Made by a program: the position numbers and the translations under genes. From positions 144,021 to 208,020 of the forward strand of contig JAEPRB010000047.1 of the NCBI GenBank assembly GCA_016758965.1: DNA of 64,000 nucleotides, in the 5' to 3' direction. Positions 37,293 to 48,540 of the stretch are shown one piece after another. How positions within the stretch are numbered: position 1 is the first letter of the stretch; each line of letters starts with the position of its first letter. The DNA comes from Circinella minor (lineage: Eukaryota; Mucoromycota; Mucoromycetes; Mucorales; Lichtheimiaceae). The notes beneath the pieces were generated by a model that saw only the letters and a program-made list of their open reading frames with translations, had not been told where the DNA came from and did no database searches.

Positions 37293-37695
37293 TGTAACGT
37301 TTCGTTGGTAGCAAGACCTTCGGAGTAACGTTCAAAGAGATAAATAGGGTAAAAACAAATTAAATAGTTCTTCGATAACAAGAAAATAATAATAATAAAG
37401 ATAAACAACTTTTGGTGTCTGCTTTTGTTTACAGAAATTAAATACTTTTTATGCCGAAACCACTAATAATATTAGTAAAGAATAGTTCTCAATTACTCAA
37501 AATAATAATAATATCAATAACTTGTTTATTTTTTGAGTATGATACATTTGAAAAAAAGAAAATGAACTGGAAGTAAACTGAATTGATTTTAAACTAAAAG
37601 TACAAAGACAAATTATTAAACAAATATTGTTAACCTTAAAGAAATATCATCAAATGTAATAAATAAGGATTAAAAGTGGTGTGACAACACATACT
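37293..37695. repeat. LTR-like dispersed repeat, copy B
   Basis: This starts TGTAACG and ends near GTGTGACAACA. It matches copy A at 8223–8600 over most of its length, best in ttggtagcaagaccttcgg and in the accactaataatattagtaaagaat block. The five bases before (catgc) and after (catac) differ by one, compatible with a 5-bp target-site duplication and thus a solo LTR. No internal retrotransposon sequence adjoins it. Confidence 0.55.
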
Positions 37696-38023
37696 CTTTT
37701 AATAACAACTTTTTTAATATAAATATAATGATGATTATAAGTGAATATTCTCTTTTGGAGCATTATGATTTTAAGGATTATTCAATATTTGTAGATTCAT
37801 TAGTAATGGTTGTCAAAAATTTTGTACAATAATGACAATCTGTATTCGTTTTTGATGAATATTCACATGACAAACTTAAGGAACAGTTATCAACAATGAT
37901 GTCAAGGATGTATCTCCAACAACGTGATATGGTAGTGGAAGAAGGAGGCGAGAAGATCGCGGCAGCTCTGACATGGCCCTTTTAATCGAATCATAATAGA
38001 TTTGAGTAACAATCAATATAAAA

Positions 38024-38727
38024 CACCACGGCTAAAAAATGCATGGAATTGCTTAATTCTCTATGAATATGAATTATGGGTTATGAAATATCATGCTTCT
38101 CTATGAATATGCATGAAAAAAGACAATCATTCATTTTCATGGAAATAAATCCATGAATCTCTATTACAAAACTTAATGAATCTGAGTGACAATGTATGAC
38201 TCTGAGTGATATATGAATCTGCATAAAATTGAACAAATATCTATGAAAAGATATCTATGAATATGAATGAAAATGCATGCTTTGTAAATATGAGTGATAA
38301 TCTATGAAATCGCATACTTATACTTCGTGAAACCATAATCGTTTGACGAGAAGTAGTATTCCCACGCACTTCTTTTACTACTTTTCTCATTATCTCATAT
38401 AGTTAATGACCCACAAAAATAAAATTTTATTATTTAAAGTGCCTATCATAATATAATAGAACTGGTTTCAACCATGTTATAGCTACAGTATAATGTATAT
38501 GTTCATAAAGTAAAATATATATTATTCGAAAACTAGGTGCTGAAAATCCACGAATCTGCATGAATCTGTATATAAATAGGTAATTATGGATATGACTGAA
38601 TATCTATGATTCTGCATAGATCTATGAATCTCCATGAAGTGACACGTTTCATAGAGATTCATGGCATTAATGATCATGCAGATCCATGGAAATACATTCA
38701 TTTTTATTACTCATTTTAGCCGTGGTG
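38024..38727. mobile_element. 704-bp non-autonomous TIR element, CACTA-like
   Basis: The two ends are perfect 14-base inverted repeats, CACCACGGCTAAAA at 38024 and its complement ending at 38727. AAA flanks both sides, compatible with a 3-bp duplication. Inside are many short copies of tctatgaat, gaatctgcatg and similar words, direct on the left and inverted on the right (for example catagagattcatgg). CACTA/EnSpm elements have termini beginning CAC, 2–3-bp duplications and subterminal repeats that bind the transposase, so I infer that type. There is no transposase coding sequence, so it needs a helper. Confidence 0.75.
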
Positions 38728-39645
38728 AAAGTAACTACAGCTCAAAAAGATCATTTCCCAAATTTTAGTCACAATTATAAGCTTTAAAAAAAATAAGCAC
38801 ATATTGGTGTTGTTCACTAAAGGGAATTCGTAATATCACTTTATGTGATGAGGGGTATGTGACACCAGCATAAATCAAAAAGAATACTCTGATACGTAGA
38901 GACAGTACAATTCAATCCAGTTTATAAAAATAATTTTCTACTATTTTTTATGCGAGGAGCTTTGTCCACATAATGACAGTATGTAAAACTGGATAGTATT
39001 TACTTGGGTTCTCCATAGTAATTGATGCCTGATTTTTTTTTATTTTATTCTATCATAGGTAATAATATGAAGTTCCTATTTATTACGAGCGGATGGTAAC
39101 TTAACAGCTTGGTGAACTGGGATGTTCTACGTATACAGCTTTTTATTTAACACTTAAATATTAAATATTTGAACATATACCAATACGAATATAACGCTCT
39201 AATACTTTAGCATCAATGACTCCTGCTAATACGTACCAATAATTGCTGTATCTTGCAAAAGGAAACTAAACATAACAACGCTATCACTCGCTTCAACATA
39301 TGTGCGAATAAATCTGGCGACTCTCACTAAGGACACAAGGCATGTGTACTGTTACCTTCTACAAAGGTGCAAAGCATAGCTGCGAGGATTCTTATTCCAT
39401 ATTTTGCTTTCTATAATGATAGTTATTTAAATAGAAAGAAATTAGAAGTCGGTAGTTATTTTTCTGACACTTATTTTGAATCAACACCTCGTATCCCCAT
39501 TTTTTTCCTTTTTTGTTCTCATAAACCTGTATGTGACATTCTCCACGTTGGAACAAGAAAAAGCACTTCCTTAACTTTTTTTGGGTATTTTTATATATGT
39601 GCTTGAAAAAAAAATATGTTAGAAAGACCTTTGTTATGGATAATA
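38728..39645. other. Gene-free interval
   Basis: AT-rich sequence with no convincing coding frame or repeat. A 79-codon frame at 39367–39606 has no recognisable motif. Confidence 0.4.
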
Positions 39646-39648
39646 CTT

Positions 39649-39912
39649 AAAATGTGGCACGTCAAGCAGTTGAATTCAAGGGTTTCAAATACTGTATCTC
39701 TCTGCTTATTCGTCGTTCTTGAAATCGATCGAATTGTTTTGAAGCTGGTGTCCGGTGGGAGCTTTTGATTAAGGGCAGTGCCTTGACATCACGTATTATT
39801 GAATCTGCTAAACAGTTGACTGCTAAAAACCGCAGTGGTTAAAAAGCACAATCAAAAGCATCCTTTTATAAGACGTATTCTGGAGGAGAAAATGTTGTAG
39901 CTTTTGTACTTT
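39649..39912 (+). pseudogene. Decayed ORF with two internal stops
   Basis: One frame runs from NVARQAVEFKGFKYCISLL through FEAGVRWELLIKGSALTSRI and IESAKQLTAKNRSG to ASFYKTYSGGENVVAF, broken by a TGA and a TAA. The length and composition across the stops point to a once-coding sequence. The family is not recognised; it lies among repeats. Confidence 0.35.
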
Positions 39913-40383
39913 TTTATTTATGCATAATAAGTTACCATTTATTCTTTAATATATCATAATATAAAAATATAAATAATAGTCTCGTAAAAATCAATTGTTA
40001 AGTACTTTATATCTTCTTATTTTTCGAAATGGCAGATTTTCTCTCTCCTAATTTCCATATACCTGGAGAACCCTTTTCCATTTTTTAACAAGAACAAAAA
40101 AAAAGATCAAGATAATAATAACTTAACCCGGTGTTTTGCATTTTTAATCGTCTCAAGTTTAGAATTTGGAACAAGTTAAACAATCTTATCATGATGATCC
40201 AAAAATTGTTGTTTATTAGTATCAAATCTGGCAAGATTCTTCAAAGATTTTTTCAATGCATGATAATTTACCTTGCCAGTTTAAGACCCAATATCTTCAT
40301 TTCGGCAGAAATTTGTTAATAAAAATTGACGTACGTCTTTATTTTATTCATATCTTTTTTTTCATAATCTTATCAGCAGCAGT

Positions 40384-40990
40384 TAATCAATTAGACCGTT
40401 CTTTTTCAATGACTCCAAAAGCTTTTGTATAATTCCCAAATCCAAGCACGACATAGCCAAAATAGATGGATTCAGGTGGTTGTAACGCAGACGTCATGCG
40501 TACTTTGCCACGCCTAATGATTCATTGTATATGTGTGGGAAAAAAAGAAAGATATTTTTGGCAGGTTGATTATAATTGTTGCCTATTTTTAATAGTTTTA
40601 TCTTCTATATGTAGAGAAACGTAAACTGTCTTTTTGTTGCACAGAATGACCAACAAGGACGGGTTTGTCCAAGATTATGGGCAGCAATGATCGAGTCAAA
40701 TCATTTGCCATAGCTTCCAATATGTGTGTCACACTACGAGAACTGTCAAAAACGAGAATGATAGTTTGATTAACATTTTTTAGCAACAAAGTTCTCCTAA
40801 CTTTGTCACCATGGTTACGAAGATCCTATACGAATCGCGCCCAAAGAAAAAGTTATATTTTTTTTCCAATGTCAGATTGTGGTTTATATATATATAATAG
40901 GATGAAACCTACAGCTGCATAAACATCGCGAGACAATCGTTGGCTTAAAGTCTTTCCTATGAGGCTCTAGCTCAATTTGCTGCCATACAA
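40384..40990 (-). pseudogene. Decayed multi-exon gene fragment
   Basis: Minus-strand pieces are protein-like: LSQRLSRDVYAAV near 40920–40970, LLLKNVNQTIILVFDSSRSV through SLLPIILDKPVLVGHSVQ at 40620–40800, and RMTSALQPPESIYFGYVVLG to a TGA at about 40384–40510. Frames shift between pieces and intron signals are weak, so it is probably a pseudogene. I do not recognise the family. Confidence 0.3.
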
Positions 40991-41538
40991 GCCCTGGGAT
41001 ATAACTAAAAATGCATCTTTTGTAAATGCTTTTGTAAGATATTTATCAAATGCCAAGCAAAACAAGTCTTCTACTGACAATAGTAATTAATCAAATGATC
41101 AAAGATAAATGGATAAATGGATAGACAGAGGAGAAGACTCAAAAATAAATGAAACGAGAAAACGGGACACGAAATAACTATATTTTACAGAGACCATGCT
41201 CTTTTAAAAAATTTTAATATTTTATACCAGTGTACGATTACAAGATGTGAAAAATAATTGGAAAACTTTGACGCGGGAGAAAGAAGTGACATAAAAAAAG
41301 TATGTGTGTGTGAGAGAGAGAGAAAACATAAATATATATATACTACAACACAAGAAAAAATAAAGGCATATACAAGAAAATGTAATAAAGCAGCTCAATA
41401 ATAAAAGAAAATACAAAGGGGAGAAAAAGCACGATCGAGTGTGAAATGATAAAATGTACTGAAGAAGAACATAAATTAATAGCTGCGAAGAAGAGATTAA
41501 GTTGGGGGTATTATATTACACAAAAAAAAACATTAATG

Positions 41539-42393
41539 TTAGGAAGAAGGTTTTGTTGCTTTCTTTTTTACAACTTTCTTTGTAGATCGAGTTGCAGGTA
41601 GTTCTTTCCAAACAAAACAAGAATTACCGGCCAACTGAGTTTTGGGTTTACGACCTCGTTTTTTACGAGGCATTTGTAAAACAGTATCCATATTTGAGCT
41701 TGAAAAAGCAGCCATCATTTCATGTTGATCTGTCTTTGGTTCAGGCACTTGCTCTGGACCAAGTGGTTGTTGAACTGACCATGTGACAGGCGCTAAGAAT
41801 GTAAAACCCCCATCACCATTGACAGGTTCACGGTTAGTTGGAGGTCGACCACGACGGCGTTTCAAAATAGGTTGACCTGTCGTTGGTGAAATGAAAATTT
41901 GAGCAGTAGGTTGTTGTTGAATAGCACTAGTAGTAATAGTAGTAGTAGCTCTAGTTGTAGTTGTAGCGGAAGTAGCGGAAGTTGGTGGTGGTGATGGTAA
42001 TGATGATGGTGGAGTTAAATATTGTTGTTCATATGTATGAGATGGGGGAGGCGAGGATATAGAACAAATAGATGATGATTCAGGAGGTGAAGGTGGTGTC
42101 GCTACCATCATCATATTACCGCTGTCATTACTCCAAGGTGCAACAATAGGTATTCCGGACAATTTACGAACAGGTGGATCATACCCTTGAAGTGGAGGAA
42201 GTTCATCCATACGCGGGGAAAGTGAAATACATGACGTTGATGGAGATAGTACTGGTGTATTACTAATAGTAGTCGTAGCTGATGTTGTATGTAGTGGTGA
42301 AGGTGGTGATAAATGAAAAGAAGGCGAAAGTGATGATAAAGGATGAGTAACGGTATCGTTCAATAAGTTTGAAATAGAAGGAAGTGTAGTCAT
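41539..42393 (-). CDS. AT-hook protein with a Ser/Pro/Thr-rich body
   Basis: A single exon of 284 residues. Residues 1–165 are rich in Ser, Pro and Thr and look disordered. Two AT-hooks follow: KRRRGRPPTNRE with the core RGRPP at 181–185, and RKKRGRKPKTQ with RGRKP at 246–250. The C-terminus is lysine-rich (KKVVKKKATKPSS). AT-hooks insert into the minor groove of AT-rich DNA, so the product is likely a nuclear chromatin or transcription co-factor. No catalytic domain is present. It lies next to carRP, on the same strand and 597 bases from its stop, with no evidence of joint control. GNSCFVWKEL between the second hook and the tail is unusually non-repetitive and may be a conserved contact motif. 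Confidence 0.8.
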   Translation of the reverse strand: MTTLPSISNLLNDTVTHPLSSLSPSFHLSPPSPLHTTSATTTISNTPVLSPSTSCISLSPRMDELPPLQGYDPPVRKLSGIPIVAPWSNDSGNMMMVATPPSPPESSSICSISSPPPSHTYEQQYLTPPSSLPSPPPTSATSATTTTRATTTITTSAIQQQPTAQIFISPTTGQPILKRRRGRPPTNREPVNGDGGFTFLAPVTWSVQQPLGPEQVPEPKTDQHEMMAAFSSSNMDTVLQMPRKKRGRKPKTQLAGNSCFVWKELPATRSTKKVVKKKATKPSS

Positions 42394-42989
42394 AAGAAGA
42401 TAAAAAGTTTTTGTTTCTTTTTTTTTCCGTTTGATAGAAATAAAAAAAAGAAAGTAAAAGAAACAAAGCCAAACTAAAATGGGGTGAAAAAAATTGCCTT
42501 AAATTTATACTAAATATGACGAAAAATGCGTTTTCCAGGAAAGCGTAGTTAAAGAACATTAAGAAACAAGTAAATTTTAAAATCCGTTTCTTTACCTTCT
42601 TGTGCTTCTCGAGTCCAGGTTTGGATAATTACTAGATCTACTCCTTGCACGTGGGCTTGTTTTTCTGAAAAGAGAAACATTTATAGGCTATAATATAGCT
42701 CCGCAATACTTTTATTTATTTATTTTAGAAGTCGTTTATCCAATTGGAAACACAAATCGAACATTACCAAAGTTTCTAAACAACTCAATTGCGTGCTTTG
42801 TTTTCAACTTAATAATAGTAAAACACAGACCCCATTTGATTCACACACAAACAATCGTAAATAATTATTATTATTTTATCAAAAAATTTATTTCAAGCCG
42901 AAACTGGAGAAAAAAAGACGGATCAGATTTTCCGATTTGATTATTTTTTTATTGTTTCTTTTTTAGACAAAATGCCGTTTTTCCTAAAA
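42394..42989. other. Spacer between the AT-hook gene and carRP
   Basis: About 600 bases. It holds the promoter side of the AT-hook gene (pyrimidine-rich leader around 42410–42430 on the plus strand) and the 3' flank of carRP. No gene is seen. Confidence 0.5.
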
Positions 42990-45009
42990 TTAGAGTAAAC
43001 AAAATGCCCGCTGTTTTCCTTTTCTAGTAGTAGCTATCTTGTTCTCGTCATCAACACTATTATTCTTGCTATTGGTAATACTAGTGCTATTTCTTATAAA
43101 GCCTTGTAAAGAAGAAGAATGTGCTTCTTGATAAACGTTCTTTAGAACAACCCAAGCACGATTCCAGGTTGAGACATGAGCCCTATGTGGATACCCGTCG
43201 GCCTTGATCAATTCATTTCCGATAGCCATATACACGGAACAAGCAGCACGCACCCCACCTTGACAATCAAATGGTAGTCGATCAATACCTCGCCGGGCTC
43301 GAGTAGCTAATTCATCTGCACTATACACTAGTTTTAAGGCCAGTGAACGCAATTTTGTTTGACCTAGTTGTTCAGCACGTCCTGTCGTCATAGCTTCACT
43401 TTCTTTCTCGGTCAACCAATCACGAGGCACGTAACATCGTCGGAGTTGCTGGCTGTCTGTCACTATATCGCGCGCAATGTTCGTATACTGCAATACAAGT
43501 CCCATATCTCTTGCGCGCTCAATTGTCCATGTTTCCGGGTATTCTAACATAACGCGAGTACACATTTCACCAACACTGCTTGCAACACAGGCCGAATAAC
43601 GCTCCAAATCAGCCTCATTCTTGACAATAGAACGATCGAGATCAAAATCGTAACCATCGAGAAGTTCATTCACTGCATCTACTTGGAGTTTAGGTCGTAA
43701 TCTGGTAAATGCACGAAGGGAGGCGATACACGATGAGGGTAAGTCATATAAAGACCAGTCCATATTAGGTGTTTTTGTAGCAAACATGTCATGGATACAT
43801 CGGCGCACAGTGGCCAATTGGGTTTTACGTTGTTCGACAGAAGCGACTTCATCATCAGCCAAATCGTCGGTAGCACGACAGAATCCATAGAGAACACCAA
43901 GATCTTGACGGATATGGGTAGGAAAGACAGCAGATGCGGTATAAAATGAAAAGGATGCTTGTTTGAGAATTTTCCATGTGGTATGTAAATCACGATAAGT
44001 TTCGGTATCCAATGATTGATCCGACATGCAAAAGGCCTGTGTCAAGTACAATAGTTGTGTCAATTGATTGGGAATCAAATTGGATAATTTGCTGTTGTTA
44101 GGGTGTCCGCGAAGCTCGTTTCCATGGAGATGAAGTATGGCTTGGGCACGGTCAATAGCGCAGGTAGCAAAAACCAAGACGACGTTGATTAAAAGGAAAA
44201 ACATGAACTCTTCAAGTGGTAAACTAGGAGCGACCATTACACCAGTACTTGTTCGTAAAGAAATGTGCCATGTACCAGCAGCAATGGCAACTTTGTCAAC
44301 CCAACAAAGATAGATGGTAGGTACAATGATGGACGTTAAAACAGCCTTGTAGCGACGACAAATATATTCACCTCCACCAAACCATAACAAAGCAAGGACG
44401 GGACAAGAGTACCAAAGGATGCACGAGCCATAAAATAAGTGGGTATCTGGCACAGCCAAATTCTAATCCATATATGCAAGAAGTATATATACTAGTATAT
44501 TAGTTTAACGAAATATATTATAAAAATGCGAGAAGGAAATGGAACGAAAAAAAAGCATATATGCAGGAGAAATGTCGATGATTTAAAGAGAAAAGAAATG
44601 AAATGTTTACCCATGCATGTACACCAACAGACAAGAAACCGACAATCGGTAAATATCGAACCAACATGGATTTTAACATAGGAGTATCAGGCTTGATGAA
44701 GGTACTTGGTAAGTGCCATCTCATAATCATATTAGTGAATGCGACTGTCATAAGGGACATAATGATAAAGAACATGTATTCTTCCAGAGGAACATAACCA
44801 ATGACAGCAGTAACGCAAGAAGGACAGTACGACCAAGCTCGATGGTATACAATGTAATTATCCCAAATGGATGCGGTTGAAAATGCCATAGCACAGAGGA
44901 ATGTATATTTGAAAGTTTCTTGTGGAGAGTGAAATGGCCGGAGAAGACCAAACAGAACACCGAGGATCGGCAGGGTATAATAAAGATGTACTTCCATATA
45001 AGTGAGCAT
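42990..45009 (-). CDS. carRP: Bifunctional lycopene cyclase / phytoene synthase
   Basis: Exons 44611–45009 and 42990–44462 (intron 148 bases) give 623 residues, close to the about 600–615 of Mucor and Phycomyces homologs. The N-terminal half is the membrane-embedded lycopene cyclase R domain, with two internal repeats each carrying a PLEE(Y/F)MFF motif (residues 74–81 and 215–222) and several hydrophobic helices. The C-terminal half is phytoene synthase: Asp-rich DDLADD at 332–337 and DIVTD at 465–469, which bind Mg2+-diphosphate, plus [20 protein letters not shown] and [10 protein letters not shown]. It condenses two geranylgeranyl diphosphates to phytoene and cyclises lycopene to beta-carotene. 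It is transcribed away from carB, sharing an 834-base intergenic region. In Mucorales this pair is light-induced; that is family knowledge, not read from this sequence. The last about 30 residues ([12 protein letters not shown]…) are low-complexity. Confidence 0.97.
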
Positions 45010-45843
45010 GATGATGATAATTAATAATAATAATAATAAGTGTAATGCAAAAATGAATAAATATTAGAAGAATAAATAATGTAATGAAGAAATTGTATTG
45101 AAAAAGAAAAGAATGAAAGAAGAATAATAATAATAAATGTGAATATTGATAAATTTTTGTACCGTTGAACCCATTATATATCTTTTTTTTTCTTTTATGT
45201 CGATTACTTAAATCTCATTTCTCACATGCCTTATTTTCCTTCTTTTCTCTTGCTCTCTTTGTGTCTTGGTCGCTTTTTGATCTAGTTCCAACTTAATCTC
45301 GTTATCTTTTTTAAAAGGATTATCCGTATGCTCTCGATATCTCTCTTTGTTGTTTATATGCGGGACAACATAATTGGATTCTAGGAGGAAAATTGATCGT
45401 CCTTGTATAAATTACTATATATGGCTTAAGACCGAATATAATTCAAAGGGGCGATCACCACCTTGTTACATGAACAAACAAAGAAATTTATATTTTCGCA
45501 TGATTCAGTACCAAATAATCTTCATTATCATGAATCCCCTTTTTTTTTGTGTTGCAATATGATATGTTACGCACGTCAATAAGATTAAGAAAGATAGGCA
45601 ACATCACTATTAAAAAGCATGCTCGATAATTTTACTCCTGATGCCTACTTTTAATTTTTTTTTCAAGATCAAGATAATTCCGAAGGATGAGATTACATAC
45701 CAGGATACTTTGTGTTCATGATTCGAAACGTATAAAAAAGAAACAGAAAAAGTCATTTCATCCACTATAATATTACACATCTTCTTCTTTATATACTTCT
45801 TAATATATTTCCTCTTCTTAATTTATTTTTTAACAAATCACAA
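45010..45843. promoter_or_regulatory. Shared bidirectional carRP–carB promoter region
   Basis: These 834 bases separate the two divergent ATGs. A TATA-like TATAAAAAAG at 45731–45740 lies about 104–113 bases before carB. A TATATAATGGG on the minus strand near 45172–45182 may serve carRP. GATC-containing words occur at 45393–45399 (attgatcgt) and 45451–45459 (gcgatcacc); GATC/CGATC words are part of white-collar light-response sites in fungi, so they are candidates only. Confidence 0.6.
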
Positions 45844-47741
45844 ATGTCTTCACAGGAAAAACAAAAACATATTATTGTCATTGGTGCTGGCGCCGGTGGA
45901 ACTGCTTGTGCAGCTAGGCTCGCTCGCGAAGGATTCAAGGTGACCGTGGTTGAAAAGAATGACTTTAATGGTGGCCGATGTTCTCTTATCCATCATGAAG
46001 GATATCGATTCGATCAAGGCCCGTCACTCTACTTAATGCCCAAGTTATTCAAGGAAACATTTGCTGATTTAGATGAAAATATTAATGCTCATTTGAACTT
46101 GTTACGGTGCCAAAACAATTACAAGATTCATTTTGAAGATGGTGACAAGATCCACTTGACTTCTGACTTGACCAAGATGAAACCCGAAATGGAACGTGTT
46201 GAAGGTACCCATGGCTTTTCCCGGTTCCTTGATTTTCTTAACGAAACACATGAACATTATGAGCGAGGCACTCTTATTGCAATCAAACGAAACTTTGAGT
46301 CACTTTGGGATATGATTCGTATCCAATATGCACCCGAAATTTTCAAACTTCATTTATTTGATCGTATTTATGCAAGAGCAAGTAAATATTTCAAGACAAA
46401 AAAGATGCGTATGGCTTTTACTTTCCAGACCATGTACATGGGGTAAGAAAATTAAATATACAGTAGCACAGTTAAATTCATTGTTCTTTTGCAAATTTCC
46501 TATTTTATTCAACACTAAAAAAAATATGTCATCATCACCACTGCAACTATTGACATTAATTTCCTCCTCTCCCCCCTTAAAAACTTTGTAGAATGTCACC
46601 TTATGACGCCCCTGCAGTTTATAGCTTATTGCAATACACAGAATTTGCTGAAGGTATTTGGTATCCAGAAGGCGGGTTTAATATGGTTATTCAAAAGCTG
46701 GAAAAAATTGCAAGAGATAAATATGGTGCTACTTTTCGCTATGAATCACCTGTAGCCAAAATCAACACTCAAGGTAACCAAGCAACAGGTGTCACTTTGG
46801 AATCTGGTGAAGTCATTGAAGCAGACGCTGTAGTATGTAACGCTGATCTCGTTTATGCGTATCACAAACTTCTTCCTCCCTGTCACTGGACACAAAACAC
46901 GTTGGCTAGCAAGAAGCTCACTTCATCCTCCATCTCCTTTTACTGGTCTATGGATCGAAAAGTGACCGAACTTGATGTTCATAATATCTTTTTAGCCGAA
47001 GCTTATCAAGAAAGCTTTGACGAGATTTTTGTTGATAATACATTGCCATCGGAGCCTTCCTTTTATGTAAACGTCCCATCCCGTATAGATCCAAGTGCGG
47101 CTCCAGCCGATAAAGATTCCATCATTGTCTTGGTCCCTATTGGTCATATGCGTGGTGCTGATGCTGCGTCCACTCCAGAAGATTATCAAGACTTGGTCAA
47201 CCGCGCCCGAGAAATGGTTCTCAGTGTTCTTTGTCGTCGACTGGGTCTTGCTCATTTCAAAGATTGGATTGCTCATGAGATTGTCAACGATCCTGCTGTA
47301 TGGCAACAAAAGTTTAATCTATGGCGTGGTTCGATCTTAGGTTTATCCCATGATGTACTTCAAGTATTGTGGTTCCGTCCATCAACCAAAGATTCCACGG
47401 GTCGATTTGACAATTTGTTCTTTGTCGGTGCTTCGACTCATCCAGGTACAGGTGTGCCCATTGTTCTTGCCGGTAGTAAATTGACTTCAAACCAAGTATG
47501 CAACCATTTTAGCAAGACACCTAAACCTTCGCAATTGTTATTAAAAGAAGAAGAACAAAAAATTATTTATAAACCTGAAAGTGGCATGACTCCATCTTAT
47601 TGGTATTCCGTTTTGTCGTTGTTTATTTTGGTATTTGCGTTTTTTGTTAGTTTTCCTTCGGAACAATTTGGTCATCCTACCGCTGCTGCATATATAAATT
47701 CATGCTTACCAGCCCAATTTCGTGTCGCTGTTTATGAATGA
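45844..47741 (+). CDS. carB: Phytoene dehydrogenase (desaturase)
   Basis: Exons 45844–46442 and 46592–47741 (intron 149 bases) give 582 residues, matching the about 580 of Mucor carB. Residues 10–40 hold the FAD-binding Rossmann motif IVIGAGAGGTACAARLA, ending in VVEKNDFNGGRC. The C-terminal part carries the CrtI signature LFFVGASTHPGTGVPIVLAG, where the flavin is also held. A hydrophobic segment (about residues 540–560, YWYSVLSLFILVFAFFVSF) near the end probably anchors it to membrane. The enzyme performs successive dehydrogenations of phytoene to lycopene, the substrate of the cyclase half of carRP. The divergent layout with carRP is the recognised Mucorales arrangement. Start choice: the first Met in frame, followed by a hydrophilic leader before the flavin motif. 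Confidence 0.97.
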
Positions 47742-47985
47742 TCATAAGAACTCAACTACAACTTAAAAAAAACAATAAGCTTATTTAGGAGATCATAATA
47801 ACAAACTTTATGTTTTGTCGTTAATAAACTATTTGTATTTATCTTTTAATATTATTAATAATTATCACAGTAATAAAAAACAACTTTCTTCTTTCATTTT
47901 TTCATTCTTTTTTCTTCCTTTTACTATCTAAATTTATTCACTATTCATATTTTTGTATCCATATTGTATATATCACATATAAAAC

Positions 47986-48540
47986 ATGAACAATTATAAC
48001 TCCCACCCTCATCATGTTTATTATATATTAGACAATGATGAAACTCTATTGATTCCTAATACTCCACCCCCGCCATATTCAAAACGTGCCACCACTTTAC
48101 ATGCAAAACCGACATTTTGGAGTCCACGACAACCTCCACAAAATGATGGCTGGAGAACATTGAGAGGTACTCGGTTCGTGAAGTCAATTTCAAGACAAGT
48201 CCCGTTTTCAATTGATAATAATCGTAATAATACGACTACTACGACTGCTACTACAATGGAGCCCGTTCCCTTGGATATAAACATATCTACTTCTTCTAAT
48301 AACGATTATGTTTCCTCCGCTACTGCTGTTGCTATGAATACTATTACTGGTGCCAGAAACAGAACTGACACAGTGACCTCACGTGACAATGAGCAAGAAG
48401 AAGGCGTAGGTGAAAGTGAAGAGAGAAGGACAAGAAGACGAATTAAAAGAAGACGACGAGAACTTAATGATATCTTAGTACCACCTACTATTTCTTTCCA
48501 AAGTTATAATGATAATAATAACAAGTGTGCTATAATGTAA
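47986..48540 (+). CDS. Small CaaX-box protein with a PPxY motif
   Basis: A single frame of 184 residues, starting 244 bases after carB on the same strand. It ends KCAIM: the last four residues, CAIM, are a CaaX box with Met at the end, the form preferred by farnesyltransferase. Near the N-terminus TPPPPYSKR (residues 26–34) contains PPPY, a ligand for WW domains of Rsp5/NEDD4 ubiquitin ligases. A highly basic stretch (RRTRRRIKRRRREL, about 147–160) could help bind acidic membrane lipids with the prenyl group. The middle is Thr/Asn-rich and disordered. Expected location: the inner face of a membrane. No family is recognised; the function is unknown. The ORF could be questioned because of its low complexity, but the terminal CaaX and the PPxY argue that it is real. 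Confidence 0.65.
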   Translation: MNNYNSHPHHVYYILDNDETLLIPNTPPPPYSKRATTLHAKPTFWSPRQPPQNDGWRTLRGTRFVKSISRQVPFSIDNNRNNTTTTTATTMEPVPLDINISTSSNNDYVSSATAVAMNTITGARNRTDTVTSRDNEQEEGVGESEERRTRRRIKRRRRELNDILVPPTISFQSYNDNNNKCAIM

